A DNA stretch of 64,000 nucleotides from Deinococcus aquaedulcis. GTDB taxonomy: Bacteria; Deinococcota; Deinococci; Deinococcales; Deinococcaceae. Location: the NCBI RefSeq assembly GCF_019693445.1, contig NZ_JAHRBL010000001.1, forward strand, positions 248,001 to 312,000, in the 5' to 3' direction. The notes beneath the pieces are model-generated. The model ran no database searches, was not told where the DNA came from, and saw only the letters and a list, made by a program, of their open reading frames with translations. The translations under genes were made by a program, and so were the position numbers. This document shows positions 41,317 through 50,688 of the stretch, one piece after another. Position 1 is the first letter of the stretch, and each line of letters opens with the position of its first letter.

Positions 41317-41363
41317 AGCGTGGAGCGTGGGTTGGGGGCAGTCCCCAGCCACGCTCCACGCTT
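41317..41363. repeat. Inverted array of period-7 units between convergent genes
   Basis: The left arm is AGCGTGG twice, then GTTGGGG (41317-41337). The right arm is CCCCAGC, CACGCTC and CACGCTT (41343-41363). With a 5-nt loop this is a 21-bp hairpin. It stands where a terminator for both the aminotransferase and the convergent gene at 41382 is needed. Confidence 0.85.
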
Positions 41364-41381
41364 TCCATTCGTCTTGCCGCC

Positions 41382-42152
41382 TTAAGGCAGCTCGGCGTCT
41401 GGCATCAGGGTCCAGTCGTTCGTGGGCAGGGCGCCGCTGGTCAGGCGGAAGGTGGTGTCCACGCCGCTCTGGGTGGACAGGGCCGTGGTGTCCATGGTCA
41501 GGCGGTTCCAGCCCTGCGCCAGCTGCACGCTCGCCACAAGCGTCATCTTGTTCAGGTAGCCGCTCTGGGTCCACTGGCAGACCTGGGTGCCGCTGAACCG
41601 GACAGGGCGATCGGCGTAGTACACCAGGCCGTGCTGGGTGCGGCTGTGGCCGGTGGCTTGGGCTTCGTCGTAGTGGCCGCTGCTCAGCACCGGCATCACG
41701 ACCCCGCTGGTGCGCGCCTGCACACTCAGGGCCAGTTGCACCACACGCGCGCCCGGTTCGCTGCTGCCCACCGTGCCGGTGCATTTGGCCGCCGGATGTG
41801 GGGCCGCCCAGGCAGCGGGCAGCGGTGACTGGCCCGCTGGGGGCAACAGACTGGCGTCCAGCACGGCAGGCAGCTTCAGGCTGAACTGGCCGCCCGCGCC
41901 CAGGGGCGCGCTCACGATGACCCGGCTGGTGCCCGCGCTGCTGGCCACCCGGGCCTCTACTTGCCCGGCGCCGCCCTGCCACGGCACCGGCACGAACCCG
42001 GTGTCGGTGTCCTCTGACAGCTGCTTGACGGTGCCGCTCAGGGAAGTTGGGCCGCTCGGGGTGATTGGCGCTGCGGCGCTGGCAGCGGCGCTCAGGCCCA
42101 GCAGCAAAGGCAGGAGGCGGCGCCGGGCAGGGAAGTGGGCAAAGGGGCTCAC
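41382..42152 (-). CDS. Secreted protein of unknown function
   Basis: 256 residues from GTG 42152, chosen because TACACT lies exactly 6 nt upstream. The signal peptide is RRLLPLLLGLSAAASAAA. The mature protein is Ser/Thr/Gly-rich, all-beta in appearance, with two Cys (AAKCTG and TQVCQW) and no recognised domain. It may be an outer-surface or periplasmic binding protein; nothing in its neighbours suggests a role. It is convergent with the aminotransferase gene across a period-7 hairpin. Confidence 0.75.
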   Translation of the reverse strand: MSPFAHFPARRRLLPLLLGLSAAASAAAPITPSGPTSLSGTVKQLSEDTDTGFVPVPWQGGAGQVEARVASSAGTSRVIVSAPLGAGGQFSLKLPAVLDASLLPPAGQSPLPAAWAAPHPAAKCTGTVGSSEPGARVVQLALSVQARTSGVVMPVLSSGHYDEAQATGHSRTQHGLVYYADRPVRFSGTQVCQWTQSGYLNKMTLVASVQLAQGWNRLTMDTTALSTQSGVDTTFRLTSGALPTNDWTLMPDAELP

Positions 42153-42158
42153 CCCCCG

Positions 42159-42164
42159 AGTGTA
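42159..42164 (-). promoter_or_regulatory. Leaderless -10 box of the secreted protein gene
   Basis: TACACT, then 6 nt, then GTG 42152; it selects this start over a longer frame. Confidence 0.7.
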
Positions 42165-42214
42165 GGCGAGCGGCACCGGGCCAGAGTACGAATCTGAAAC
42201 CGCGCTTGTGCTCC

Positions 42215-42679
42215 CTAGGCGCTGGCCTGCCGTTCCAGGGCGGCCAGCGCGCCAGAGACGTGGCTCATGGGGTTGGCGCTGCGGTGCACCCAGGCCACCA
42301 GCCCCTGCGGGTCAATGAGGAAGGTGGCGCGGGCCGCCATGTTCAGCAGGCCCCCCAGCCCGCCCATCACGCCGTAAGCGCGGCACACGCTGCGGTCGCT
42401 GTCGGGCAGCAGGGGATAGCTCAGTGCACAGCTGTCGCGAAAGGCGGCCTGTTTGGCTTCGGTATCGGTGCTCACGCCAATCACCTGGGCGCCCAGCCGC
42501 TCGAACTCGGGCAGGGCCGCTTCGAAACGCTGCGCCTCTATGGAGCAGCCCGCCGAACCCGCGCGCGGATAGAAGTAGAGCACCACCCAGCGGCCGCGCA
42601 GGCCCTCCAGGCTGACCTCGCGGCCATCGTCGCTGCGGCGGGTGAAGGCGGGGGCGGGGTCGCCCGGGCGGAGGCTCAT
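42215..42679 (-). CDS. Peroxiredoxin of the BCP/PrxQ type
   Basis: A 154-residue thiol peroxidase. PGDPAPAFTRRSDDGREVSLEGLRGRWVVLYFYPRAGSAGCSIEA contains the peroxidatic Cys at about residue 45, in a variant of the usual TPGCT. The second Cys five residues later, found in many PrxQ proteins, is absent. Other Cys lie in RDSCALSY and RSVCRAYG and could resolve the disulfide. It reduces hydroperoxides in the cytosol using thioredoxin, which fits with trxB in the window. The start is the ATG at 42679, without a strong ribosome site. Confidence 0.92.
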   Translation of the reverse strand: MSLRPGDPAPAFTRRSDDGREVSLEGLRGRWVVLYFYPRAGSAGCSIEAQRFEAALPEFERLGAQVIGVSTDTEAKQAAFRDSCALSYPLLPDSDRSVCRAYGVMGGLGGLLNMAARATFLIDPQGLVAWVHRSANPMSHVSGALAALERQASA

Positions 42680-42936
42680 GCGCGCCCCCGCTGGTGCTTA
42701 AACCCGGCGCCCCTGCGGCCCACCGCCTGCCCACACGGCATCCCACTCATGGGCCCGATTCTAGCCCCGCCCCAGCCAGTTCGTACTCAGAGCGGTCACC
42801 ACATGACCTGAAGGTGAACCCGTCAGGTCATGTGGGGCGAGCAGAGCGAGTGACCGCGACAGACAGGGGTTGGCGTGGCGTTGCCGGGGTGCTTTCCTCC
42901 CCTGGGCGGCACGGAACACCGCTGTCAGGCAGTTCG

Positions 42937-42942
42937 TAGAAT
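42937..42942 (+). promoter_or_regulatory. Leaderless -10 box of the tilS-tadA fusion
   Basis: TAGAAT, then 6 nt, then GTG 42949. Confidence 0.75.
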
Positions 42943-42948
42943 GCGCCC

Positions 42949-44556
42949 GTGAACGCGCTGCTGGTGCCGCTACAACCCTACGCCGGTCAGGTCGTGGTGG
43001 TGGGGGTGTCGGGCGGGGCCGACAGCGTGGCCCTGCTGCGCGCGCTGGTGCAGGCGGGCGCGCAGCCCGTGGCGGCGCACCTGGACCACGCGCTGCGCCC
43101 GGGTTCGGCCGGGGACGCCGCGTGGGTGCAGGCGCTGGCCGCCGCGCTGGGGGTGCCCTTTGAAGGCACGCGGGTGGAGGTGGCGGCGGTGGGCCGCCAG
43201 CGCGGCTGGAACGTGGAAGACGCCGCCCGGCGCCTGCGCTACGACTTCCTGGGCCGCGTGGCGAAAAGACACCGCGCCCAGGCCATCCTGACGGCCCACA
43301 CCCGCCGCGATCAGGCCGAAACGGTCCTGATGGCCCTGCTGCGCGGCGAGGCCGTCCTGCGCGGCATTCCCCCGGTGCGCGGCCGGGTCCAGCGGCCCTG
43401 GTTGGAGGTGTCCCGGGCCGACCTCGAAACCTTTCTGCACGCCCTGGGCCAGGACTGGCGCGAGGACGAGACGAACGCCGACCCCGCCTATACCCGCGCG
43501 TGGCTGCGCCGCGAGGTGGTGCCGGTGCTGCAGGCCCGCTTCCCGGCCCTGGAAGACACGCTGGCCCGCGTGGCCCGCCACCAGGCCCAGGACGACGAGG
43601 CCCTGCAGGTCTGGGCCGCGCGCCTGCGGCCCCACACGCCGCTGCGGGGCCAGCCGCCCGCCGTGCTGCGGCGCTGGGTGCGGGCTCAGGTGCAGCGGGC
43701 TGGGCTTGAGGTTCACGCTGGACACCTGGACCAGCTGGCCGCCGCCCTGGGCGCGGGCGAAACCCGCCACGTCACCTTGCCGGGCAAGCGCCCAGTGACG
43801 GTGGGCGGCGGCCAGCTGGTGCTGGCGCCGCCCCGGTTCGCGGGGCCCACCTTTCCGGTGCCTGCCAGCTGGACCCTGCGCACCCGCCAGCCCGGCGACC
43901 GCATTCGCCTGCCCGGGGGCACGCGCCTGCTCAGCGACGTGCTCACCGACCGCAAGGTGCCGCGCGGGGCCCGCGACGGGGTGCCGCTGCTGGTGTCTGA
44001 AGCAGGGGTGCAGTGGGTGGGCCTGACCCCGCCGGTGTGGGCGGTGGGCGCCCAGCAGATGGCCCAGGTGCCCCCAGACCCCCTGCACGCCGCAATGGGC
44101 GAGGCCCTGGCCCAGGCTGGGCTGGCGGCCCAGGCTGGCGAGGTGCCGGTGGGCGCCGTGGTGCTGGGCCCGGACGGCGCCGTGATCGGGCGCGGGCGCA
44201 ACACCAGCCGCGAGCACGGCGACATGACCCGCCACGCCGAACTGGCGGCCCTGCGTGAAGCGACCCGCACTCTGGGCACGCCGTATCTGACGGCCTGCAC
44301 CCTGGTCGTGACCCTGGAGCCCTGCCCCATGTGCCTGGGTGCGGCGCTGGAAGCGCGGATCGGGCACGTGGTGTACGGCGCCGCCAACCCCAAGGCCGGG
44401 GCACTGGGCGGTGTGCAGGACCTGCTGGGTGCCCACTGGGGCCACGCCCCCCAGACCACGGGCGGGGTCCGCGCGGCCGAGGCCAGCCGCCTGCTGCGCC
44501 AGACTTTTCAGGCCGTGCGGGCGCAGAAAGAAGCCCCGGATGCCCCCACCCTGTAA
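42949..44556 (+). CDS. tRNA(Ile)-lysidine synthase fused to tRNA adenosine deaminase
   Basis: A 535-residue fusion of two enzymes that modify tRNA wobble bases. Residues 1 to about 375 are TilS: P-loop VVVGVSGGADSVALLRAL, DHALRPGSAGDAAWV, NVEDAARRLRYDFL and HTRRDQAETVLMALLRG, plus the C-terminal TilS fold (RTRQPGDRIRLPGG). It makes lysidine at C34 of tRNA-Ile. Residues about 380-535 are TadA: zinc and catalytic motifs RHAELAA and LEPCPMCLGAAL, which deaminate A34 of tRNA-Arg to inosine. Both active sites look intact. It is leaderless, starting at GTG. Confidence 0.96.
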   Translation: MNALLVPLQPYAGQVVVVGVSGGADSVALLRALVQAGAQPVAAHLDHALRPGSAGDAAWVQALAAALGVPFEGTRVEVAAVGRQRGWNVEDAARRLRYDFLGRVAKRHRAQAILTAHTRRDQAETVLMALLRGEAVLRGIPPVRGRVQRPWLEVSRADLETFLHALGQDWREDETNADPAYTRAWLRREVVPVLQARFPALEDTLARVARHQAQDDEALQVWAARLRPHTPLRGQPPAVLRRWVRAQVQRAGLEVHAGHLDQLAAALGAGETRHVTLPGKRPVTVGGGQLVLAPPRFAGPTFPVPASWTLRTRQPGDRIRLPGGTRLLSDVLTDRKVPRGARDGVPLLVSEAGVQWVGLTPPVWAVGAQQMAQVPPDPLHAAMGEALAQAGLAAQAGEVPVGAVVLGPDGAVIGRGRNTSREHGDMTRHAELAALREATRTLGTPYLTACTLVVTLEPCPMCLGAALEARIGHVVYGAANPKAGALGGVQDLLGAHWGHAPQTTGGVRAAEASRLLRQTFQAVRAQKEAPDAPTL

Positions 44557-44575
44557 GTAGGCAAAGGCATCCGGG
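44535..44575 (+). terminator. Hairpin spanning the tilS-tadA stop codon
   Basis: CCCGGATGCC (44535-44544, within the last codons) pairs perfectly with GGCATCCGGG (44566-44575) around a 21-nt loop containing the stop. There is no T tract, so a stabilising or weak terminating role is inferred. Confidence 0.5.
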
Positions 44576-44590
44576 ACAAGCGCCCCTCTC

Positions 44591-44745
44591 ATCGGGATTC
44601 CGGTTCATCAGTGATGAAATAACAGGTGAACCCGACCAGAGGGACTCGCAGAGCTGCACAGCAGAGAAGGAAAAACGGTGGCCGAGAGGCGTGGAAGCAC
44701 CGAAGCGACGCGGAGGGGCTGCAACGGATGATCCGGAATCTGGAT
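44591..44745 (+). repeat. Small nontandem repeat with terminal inverted repeats, copy 2
   Basis: Aligned with 4661-4808. The left end TTCCGGTTCATC (44598-44609) and the right end GGATGATCCGGAA (44726-44738) are inverted, extending with lower similarity to about 23 bp. The inside carries the core GGGACTCGCAGAGCTGCACA. It fills almost the whole gap between the convergent tilS-tadA and aztD-like genes and ends at the latter's stop codon. Confidence 0.75.
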
Positions 44746-45893
44746 CAGTGGTGCTGGCCGCTGGCGTGGGTCAGGGTCAAGAGGGCAGGGGTGCCGCCCA
44801 CATTCAAGCGGCGGACCACACTCAGGTCACTGTGGTTTACTTCAATCACCTCGCCGGTGGTGGGGCTGGTCACGTAGAGGCGTGTGCCCACCACAAAGGT
44901 AGGGCGCACAGCGGCCTTGTCGGCGGCCAGCGGCGCCACCAGCGCGGCGCTGCGCAGCACGCGGCCGGTGCGGGCGTCCAGGGCGTGCAACTGGCCGTCA
45001 GCGGTCAGTGCCAGCAGCCGCTGACCATCTGGCGCGAAGGCAAATTTCAGGGGCGGGGCGCTCAGGGGCACCGGGGTCAGGGCGGTGTCGTCCGGGCTCC
45101 AGCGAACCAGCCCAGGGCCAAAGTTGCCGTACAGGGCGGGACTTTTCTCGTGCGCCGCAATGGTCCCCACGCGGGTGCCGTCGGCCGTTCCAGCCGGGTT
45201 GCTCAGCTTGCGTCCATTCGTCTCGCGGCCCTGCACGGTCACCGCCAGCACGCCGTCGGTGCAGCCGTAATAGGCGACGGCGCCGCGCACCGCCTCGCCG
45301 TGTAGCCCGGGGCAGGGCTCCCTGACTGTGCCCAGCAGCGCGCCGCTGCCCAGGTCGTAGGCGTCCACGCGGTTCAGGCGCAGGTAACCGCTCAGCAGCA
45401 CGTTGCCCAGCAGGACGGCGGCGCCGTGGTCCGGCTGCGCCACCTTTACCACGGTCATATCGTTGGTCTTGCCCAGCAGCGTCTCGCCAAACACAGCCAC
45501 AGTGCCGCCTCTGTCGTTAAAGATGGCAATCCGGTCGTCATGACTGAAAAAGTGGGTGGGCTGCTGGCCCACATTCAGGGTGGCCAGCACATGCGGCGCG
45601 CCCAGCACCAGATCACGGTGGTCGCCGTGGTCCACGCTCTTCAGGCCGCTGTGCAGCACAGTGACGCGGTCGGCATCGCGGTGAATGGCGTAGGCCAGGG
45701 TGCCGCCCGGGCCGGTGTACAGGCCGCTCAGCTTGCCCGGCGTGCTGAAGCGCGCGGTTTTCATGCCGGTGGCGGGGTCCAGCACAGTCAGTTCATGGGT
45801 GCTGGCGTCGGCAATAATCAGGCGCTCGGCGGTGGCGGCGTGGGTGTTCGTCAGGGTCAGGGCAGCGGTCAGGGTCAGCAGGGAACGAAGCAT
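44745..45893 (-). CDS. aztD: AztD-like secreted zinc metallochaperone (beta-propeller)
   Basis: 382 residues with a signal peptide (MLRSLLTLTAALTLTNTHA). The body is a seven-bladed propeller with His-containing loops (HSGLKSVDHGDHRDLVLG, PTHFFSHDDRIAIFNDRGG, KVAQPDHGAAVLLGNVLLSGYLR, CPGLHGEA, GTIAAHEKSPALYGNF) and a C-terminal His pair, the pattern of AztD proteins that hand zinc to the binding protein AztC. The start has AGGAG 6 nt upstream. It is the second gene of an operon with the zinc-binding protein gene (38-bp gap). No permease or ATPase gene for the transporter is present. Confidence 0.82.
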   Translation of the reverse strand: MLRSLLTLTAALTLTNTHAATAERLIIADASTHELTVLDPATGMKTARFSTPGKLSGLYTGPGGTLAYAIHRDADRVTVLHSGLKSVDHGDHRDLVLGAPHVLATLNVGQQPTHFFSHDDRIAIFNDRGGTVAVFGETLLGKTNDMTVVKVAQPDHGAAVLLGNVLLSGYLRLNRVDAYDLGSGALLGTVREPCPGLHGEAVRGAVAYYGCTDGVLAVTVQGRETNGRKLSNPAGTADGTRVGTIAAHEKSPALYGNFGPGLVRWSPDDTALTPVPLSAPPLKFAFAPDGQRLLALTADGQLHALDARTGRVLRSAALVAPLAADKAAVRPTFVVGTRLYVTSPTTGEVIEVNHSDLSVVRRLNVGGTPALLTLTHASGQHH

Positions 45894-45930
45894 GGGAACT
45901 CCTTGGTAGGCGAGGAAAGAGGCCTGGGTT

Positions 45931-46782
45931 TCAGCGCAGCGCGCGCAGCAGCGTGTCGCGGTTGGCGCGCATCATGGCGGCGTAGGTGGGACTGGCGGCG
46001 CTGCCCTCGGGGTCCAGGGTGAACAGCGGCACACCGCTCTCGGCCGCCACGGTGCGGGCCGGGCCGGGCGGTAACTGGGGCTCGGCGAAGACCGCCCGCA
46101 CGCCCTGGGCGCGAATCGTCCGCACCGCCTCAGCCAGCCGGGCCGCGCTGGGTTCTATGCCCTCCAGCGGCGCCAGGGTCGCGGCAATGGTCAGGCCATA
46201 GGCGCGGGCAAAGTAGCCAAAAGCGTTATGAAAGGTCACCAGCCGCGCGCCACGAATGGGCCGCAAGGTGGTCTGCAGTTCACGGTGCAGGTCCAGTAGC
46301 GAGGTCGCCTCGCGTTCGGCGGCGGCGCGGTAGGTGGCCGCGTGTGCTGGGTCCAGCGCGGCCAATTCCTGGCCCGTGCGCCGGGCGGCCTGGGCCATCA
46401 GGCTGGCATCCAGCCACCAGTGTGGGTCCACGGCACGGCCAGCGCGCAGGCGCGCAAAGGCCATGACATGGCCCAGCTTCAGGACACGGGCGCGGCTGCC
46501 ACTGGCCTGCACATAGCGGTCCAGCCAGTCATCGGCACCCAGGCCGGCCATGACTGCCAGATCGGCGGCGCGGATGCGGGCAATATCCTGCACGGTGGGA
46601 TCGAAGGTATGCGGACTGCTGCCGGCCGGCGCCGCGCGCTGCACATCCGCCGCCCCGCCTGCCACGCGGGCCACCACGTCGTACAGCGGATGAAACGAGA
46701 CCATCACCTTCAACCGCCTGGCGTCGGCGCTGCCCAGACTGAGGGCGGCCACCGCAAGGGGTAGTACAGCCCAGGCTTTCAT
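45931..46782 (-). CDS. Zinc ABC transporter substrate-binding protein (AztC/ZnuA-type)
   Basis: 283 residues from the ATG at 46782, where a signal peptide begins (MKAWAVLPLAVAALSLGSADA). The cluster A-I metal ligands are visible: His in SSPHTFDPTVQDI, His in DPHWWLDASL, His in TFHNAFGYFARAYG, and an Asp in FTLDPEGSA. There is no His-rich loop between the first two ligands, as in AztC, which relies on AztD for metal loading. A Fur-family-type operator lies about 130 bp upstream. Confidence 0.9.
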   Translation of the reverse strand: MKAWAVLPLAVAALSLGSADARRLKVMVSFHPLYDVVARVAGGAADVQRAAPAGSSPHTFDPTVQDIARIRAADLAVMAGLGADDWLDRYVQASGSRARVLKLGHVMAFARLRAGRAVDPHWWLDASLMAQAARRTGQELAALDPAHAATYRAAAEREATSLLDLHRELQTTLRPIRGARLVTFHNAFGYFARAYGLTIAATLAPLEGIEPSAARLAEAVRTIRAQGVRAVFAEPQLPPGPARTVAAESGVPLFTLDPEGSAASPTYAAMMRANRDTLLRALR

Positions 46783-46912
46783 CCTCACGCTGGACAGGAC
46801 AGCCGGCCCTTTGCCGCCGTCCATTGACGGGCGCCGGGCTTCAAACGCCTGGAACAGAACGGGCCAGTCTTCAGCCCAACCTTCTTCAAAAACCAAATCA
46901 CATTCATAAAGC

Positions 46913-46932
46913 GATATTGATATATCGTTATC
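46913..46932 (-). promoter_or_regulatory. Fur-family (Zur/Mur) type operator upstream of the aztC-like gene
   Basis: An AT-rich imperfect palindrome, GATATTGATATATCGTTATC, matches its own complement at 16 of 20 positions, with a perfect GATATATC centre. It resembles the GATAAT-repeat boxes bound by Fur-family repressors. It stands out in otherwise GC-rich DNA. Which metal regulator binds is inferred from the zinc genes downstream. Confidence 0.72.
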
Positions 46933-47120
46933 AAAAATGCAAGTATGCCGCTGGAGGTTGAGCCCTATCTACGGCTCTTCGTGCCGCCCTTGCCGAAAGG
47001 GTGAACTTGCCTGCACCATTGATCGGCAGGAAACGGCAGTCTATAGAGGCCGTTCGTGCACAGCGTGGAATCGGAGCCCATACGGCTTCCCCAGAGGCGT
47101 GGGCCTCTGATGGCGCCCCA

Positions 47121-47155
47121 ATGACACCGCGCCCTGGCCAGGGGCGCGGTGTCAT
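47121..47155. repeat. Perfect 14-bp-stem palindrome
   Basis: ATGACACCGCGCCC (47121-47134) pairs perfectly with 47142-47155 around a 7-nt loop. A smaller hairpin, CAGAGGC/GCCTCTG, lies just upstream at 47091-47108. There is no T tract and no adjacent gene end. Confidence 0.7.
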
Positions 47156-47523
47156 GCTGAAAAACCAGTGGATGGAAGAGGCGAAGAGGGGAGAGGTGTG
47201 CGGCCAGGAACACCCGGGGCCAATTGGAACCCGCAGACCACCGCGCACACTGCGGTGGGGAGAGCGGGAGAAGCCAGTGCCGGGACGCAGCACCCGGCAA
47301 CGCAGGAAGGCAGAAATTGGTCTTAACCTCTACTGTGACTGCAATGTACTTGCCCTCCCTGATGAACGGCTGAACGCGGAGCCAGAAGGTCTCATCGCGC
47401 GGCTCATGCGCCGTCAGATTGGGTCAGGCATGGGAGAGAAGGCACAGGGTTGTGGGGGCCTGGGCATCCGCCCGCCGAGCCACTCTTGGGGGCCTTTCCC
47501 CGTGCAGAGGCGCGAAAGGGCCC

Positions 47524-47552
47524 GAAAAAAGCCCCGGCGCACAGGCCGGGGC
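47524..47552 (-). terminator. Terminator of the DUF4384 gene
   Basis: GCCCCGGC pairs with GCCGGGGC, followed on the minus strand by six T residues. Confidence 0.88.
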
Positions 47553-47568
47553 AGAAACATCTTTTCGC

Positions 47569-48828
<1,260 letters not shown>

Positions 48829-48989
48829 GGGGCCCACCGTAAGACGCCAAACTGACCAAAGGCTGAAAAAGCGCGTGCCACAAGGGTTTCTGAAGTCTGC
48901 TTCAAGCCCGGGTCAAGGCGCGGGCTGCTGCTGAGCTCTTCCATGAGCGTTGGCCTGAGAGTGCTGGCCCATCTCAGGGCCCGCCTCCC

Positions 48990-49763
48990 TCAGCCCAGGG
49001 CGCGGCTCAGCCACAGGGCCAGCGGCGCCAGCAGCAGGGCCGGCAGCAGGCTGCCCACCCGCACGCGGCGGTCTTCCACGCCCAGCCCCGCCAGCATCAG
49101 GTTCCAGCTGATCCCGATGATGGTGATGCCGCCCGCGCCGGTGACCAGCAGCACGTAGGGATTGGCCTTGAGGGTCGCCGGGTCCGCGCCGCCCACCAGG
49201 CTGCTGGCCAGCCCGCCGGCGGCGAGGCTGATGCCGCCCTGCAGCAGCAGCACGGTCACGGCGCTGAAGCCCACCCCCAGGCCGTAGGCTCCCGCCAGGG
49301 CCAGGGCTGCAATGCCGTCCAGCACGCTTTTGAGGATATAGGTGGAGGCGTCGCCCGTCAGACCATTTTGCAGGCCCCCCACCACAGTCATGGGCCCCAC
49401 GCAAAACAGCAGGCTGGCCGCCACGAAGCCTTCGGTAAAGCGCCCGCCCCCCCGAAAGCGCCGCTTGAGGGTCTCGCCCAGCCGTTCCAGCGCCTCTTCA
49501 ATTCGCAGTGCCTCGCCCAGCACGGCCCCGGCGGCGAGGCAGATCAGGGCCAGAATGACCCCGGGCACGGCGCCACCGCTGACCCGGTTCAGCGACGCGG
49601 CCATGTCCAGCCCCAGAAACAGCGTGACCAGACTGAGGGTTTGCAGCAGGGTGCGCTGGGTGCGTTCGGGCAGGCGGTGGCCGATCAGCAGGCCCAGGGC
49701 CGTGCCGGCCAGCACCGTGCCCACGTTCACCAGCGTGCCCGACAATTGAGAGAACAGACTCAT
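48990..49763 (-). CDS. DUF554 family membrane protein
   Basis: 257 residues from the ATG at 49763 (TACAGT 7 nt upstream). Six to seven membrane helices include LVNVGTVLAGTALGLLIG, AVPGVILALICLAAGAVLGEAL, FVAASLLFCVGPMTVVGGLQNGLTGD and VLLVTGAGGITIIGISWNLML. The internal Gly-rich motifs are typical of DUF554 (YqgA-type) proteins, possible transporters of unknown substrate. It is monocistronic. Confidence 0.9.
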   Translation of the reverse strand: MSLFSQLSGTLVNVGTVLAGTALGLLIGHRLPERTQRTLLQTLSLVTLFLGLDMAASLNRVSGGAVPGVILALICLAAGAVLGEALRIEEALERLGETLKRRFRGGGRFTEGFVAASLLFCVGPMTVVGGLQNGLTGDASTYILKSVLDGIAALALAGAYGLGVGFSAVTVLLLQGGISLAAGGLASSLVGGADPATLKANPYVLLVTGAGGITIIGISWNLMLAGLGVEDRRVRVGSLLPALLLAPLALWLSRALG

Positions 49764-50375
49764 CCGGGTGACTGTAGTGCACGGTGCCCGGCCCCCGCCC
49801 CGGCTTGCCTGACTGGAAACGACGGCGGACCCTGTAACGCGAGAGTTCGGAGCGTTTCGGAATGCTGTCTGGCGTTGCTCGACGAACACGCTGTTGTTCT
49901 CCCTCACCGCTGTGGGGGATTCGCAAAGGCACGCCGTAAAAGGTAAAACTCGGAAAGGGCCGCCAAGGGAGAGGCACCGGGTCAAGCGTTCCAGACGACG
50001 TTTTCGCCCCTTTTGCCTCGTTAGGTTTGAGCACTGTTTGCGTTATTGAACCGATGTTCTCCGATAAATAGGGCCTCGCAGCGCCCTGGGGCGGGCAGGA
50101 GAGACCCATTTCATCTGGACTGCCCAAGCCTGGGGCGGCGTCTCAAGAAAAGGGCAAGGCAACCTTGACCCCGCCTTGACAGGGGGTGTGGTACGTTCTT
50201 GACAAGTTGAACCGACTTCCCTCCCTCATTTGCCCCGGGCCGCGCCGCTGCGGCGGGTCAGGTGGCGTGCTGGGCAGGGTTGTGGACGTGCTGATTCAGT
50301 CGTCCGGTGCCGTGAAAACTGAAGCTGAAGGTGGGGCTGCCTCTGTGCAGCCCCGCTGCGTTTAAGGAGGCCTGC
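49764..50375. other. 612-bp spacer with leader hairpin and possible repeat remnant
   Basis: There is no gene in this stretch. It contains a weak relative of the small nontandem repeat around 49885-49935 (minus strand: AGCGGTGAGGGAGAACAACA). Two TTGACA hexamers lie near 50177 and 50199, and a hairpin GGGGCTGC/GCAGCCCC at 50333-50354 stands 10 nt before the ribosome site of the HTH gene. Confidence 0.55.
50333..50354 (+). promoter_or_regulatory. 5'-leader hairpin of the HTH gene
   Basis: A perfect 8-bp stem, GGGGCTGC with GCAGCCCC, has a 6-nt loop and is followed by a short T run (GCGTTT) and AAGGAGG. It may modulate transcription or translation of the small regulator. Confidence 0.5.
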
Positions 50376-50579
50376 GTGACCTTATCCGACCAGTACCAGA
50401 ACATGCCCAAACTCCTCAAGGTCAGCGAGGTCGCTGACTTTACCGGAACCCACGAACGCACCGTGCGCCGCTGGATCAGAGACGGGCGTCTGGGTGCGGT
50501 GGAGCACCCCAGCGGCCTGCGCGTGCCCCGCCGCTCGCTGTGGCGCTTTCTGGGCCTGGATCTGGCACTGAGCGCGTAA
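50376..50579 (+). CDS. Small helix-turn-helix (excisionase/MerR-like) DNA-binding protein
   Basis: 67 residues from GTG 50376, fixed by AAGGAGG 6-7 nt upstream. It reads LLKVSEVADFTGTHERTVRRWIRDGRLGAVEHPSGLRVPRRSLWRFLGL, a winged helix-turn-helix of the excisionase/HTH_17 type. There is no effector domain. With a leader of at least 150 bp and a hairpin, its expression looks regulated. No phage genes are nearby, so it is more likely a chromosomal regulator than an excisionase. Confidence 0.8.
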   Translation: MTLSDQYQNMPKLLKVSEVADFTGTHERTVRRWIRDGRLGAVEHPSGLRVPRRSLWRFLGLDLALSA

Positions 50580-50688
50580 AGAAAGGCGCGACTTCCGGTG
50601 GCTCCTGGCCCAGCGTTGGGCCCGGCGGCCCCCAGGGCTGGCGCAGTGATGGTCTACAACTGCCCCCTCAACTGCCATAGTGGCGGCC

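Larger units (their letters stand above)
46783..47568. other. Long spacer with metal operator and palindromes, no gene
   Basis: 786 bp lie between the zinc-binding protein gene and the DUF4384 gene. Besides the operator (46913-46932), the palindromes (47091-47108 and 47121-47155) and the terminator at 47524-47552, nothing is recognised. Frames across 46931-47717 show no protein-like composition. Confidence 0.6.

Noticed and set aside
50169..50210. Two TTGACA hexamers as a standard promoter pair for the HTH gene
   Set aside because: No -10 box lies at 16-18 bp from either hexamer; the closest TACGTT is only 10 bp away. The promoter remains unassigned.
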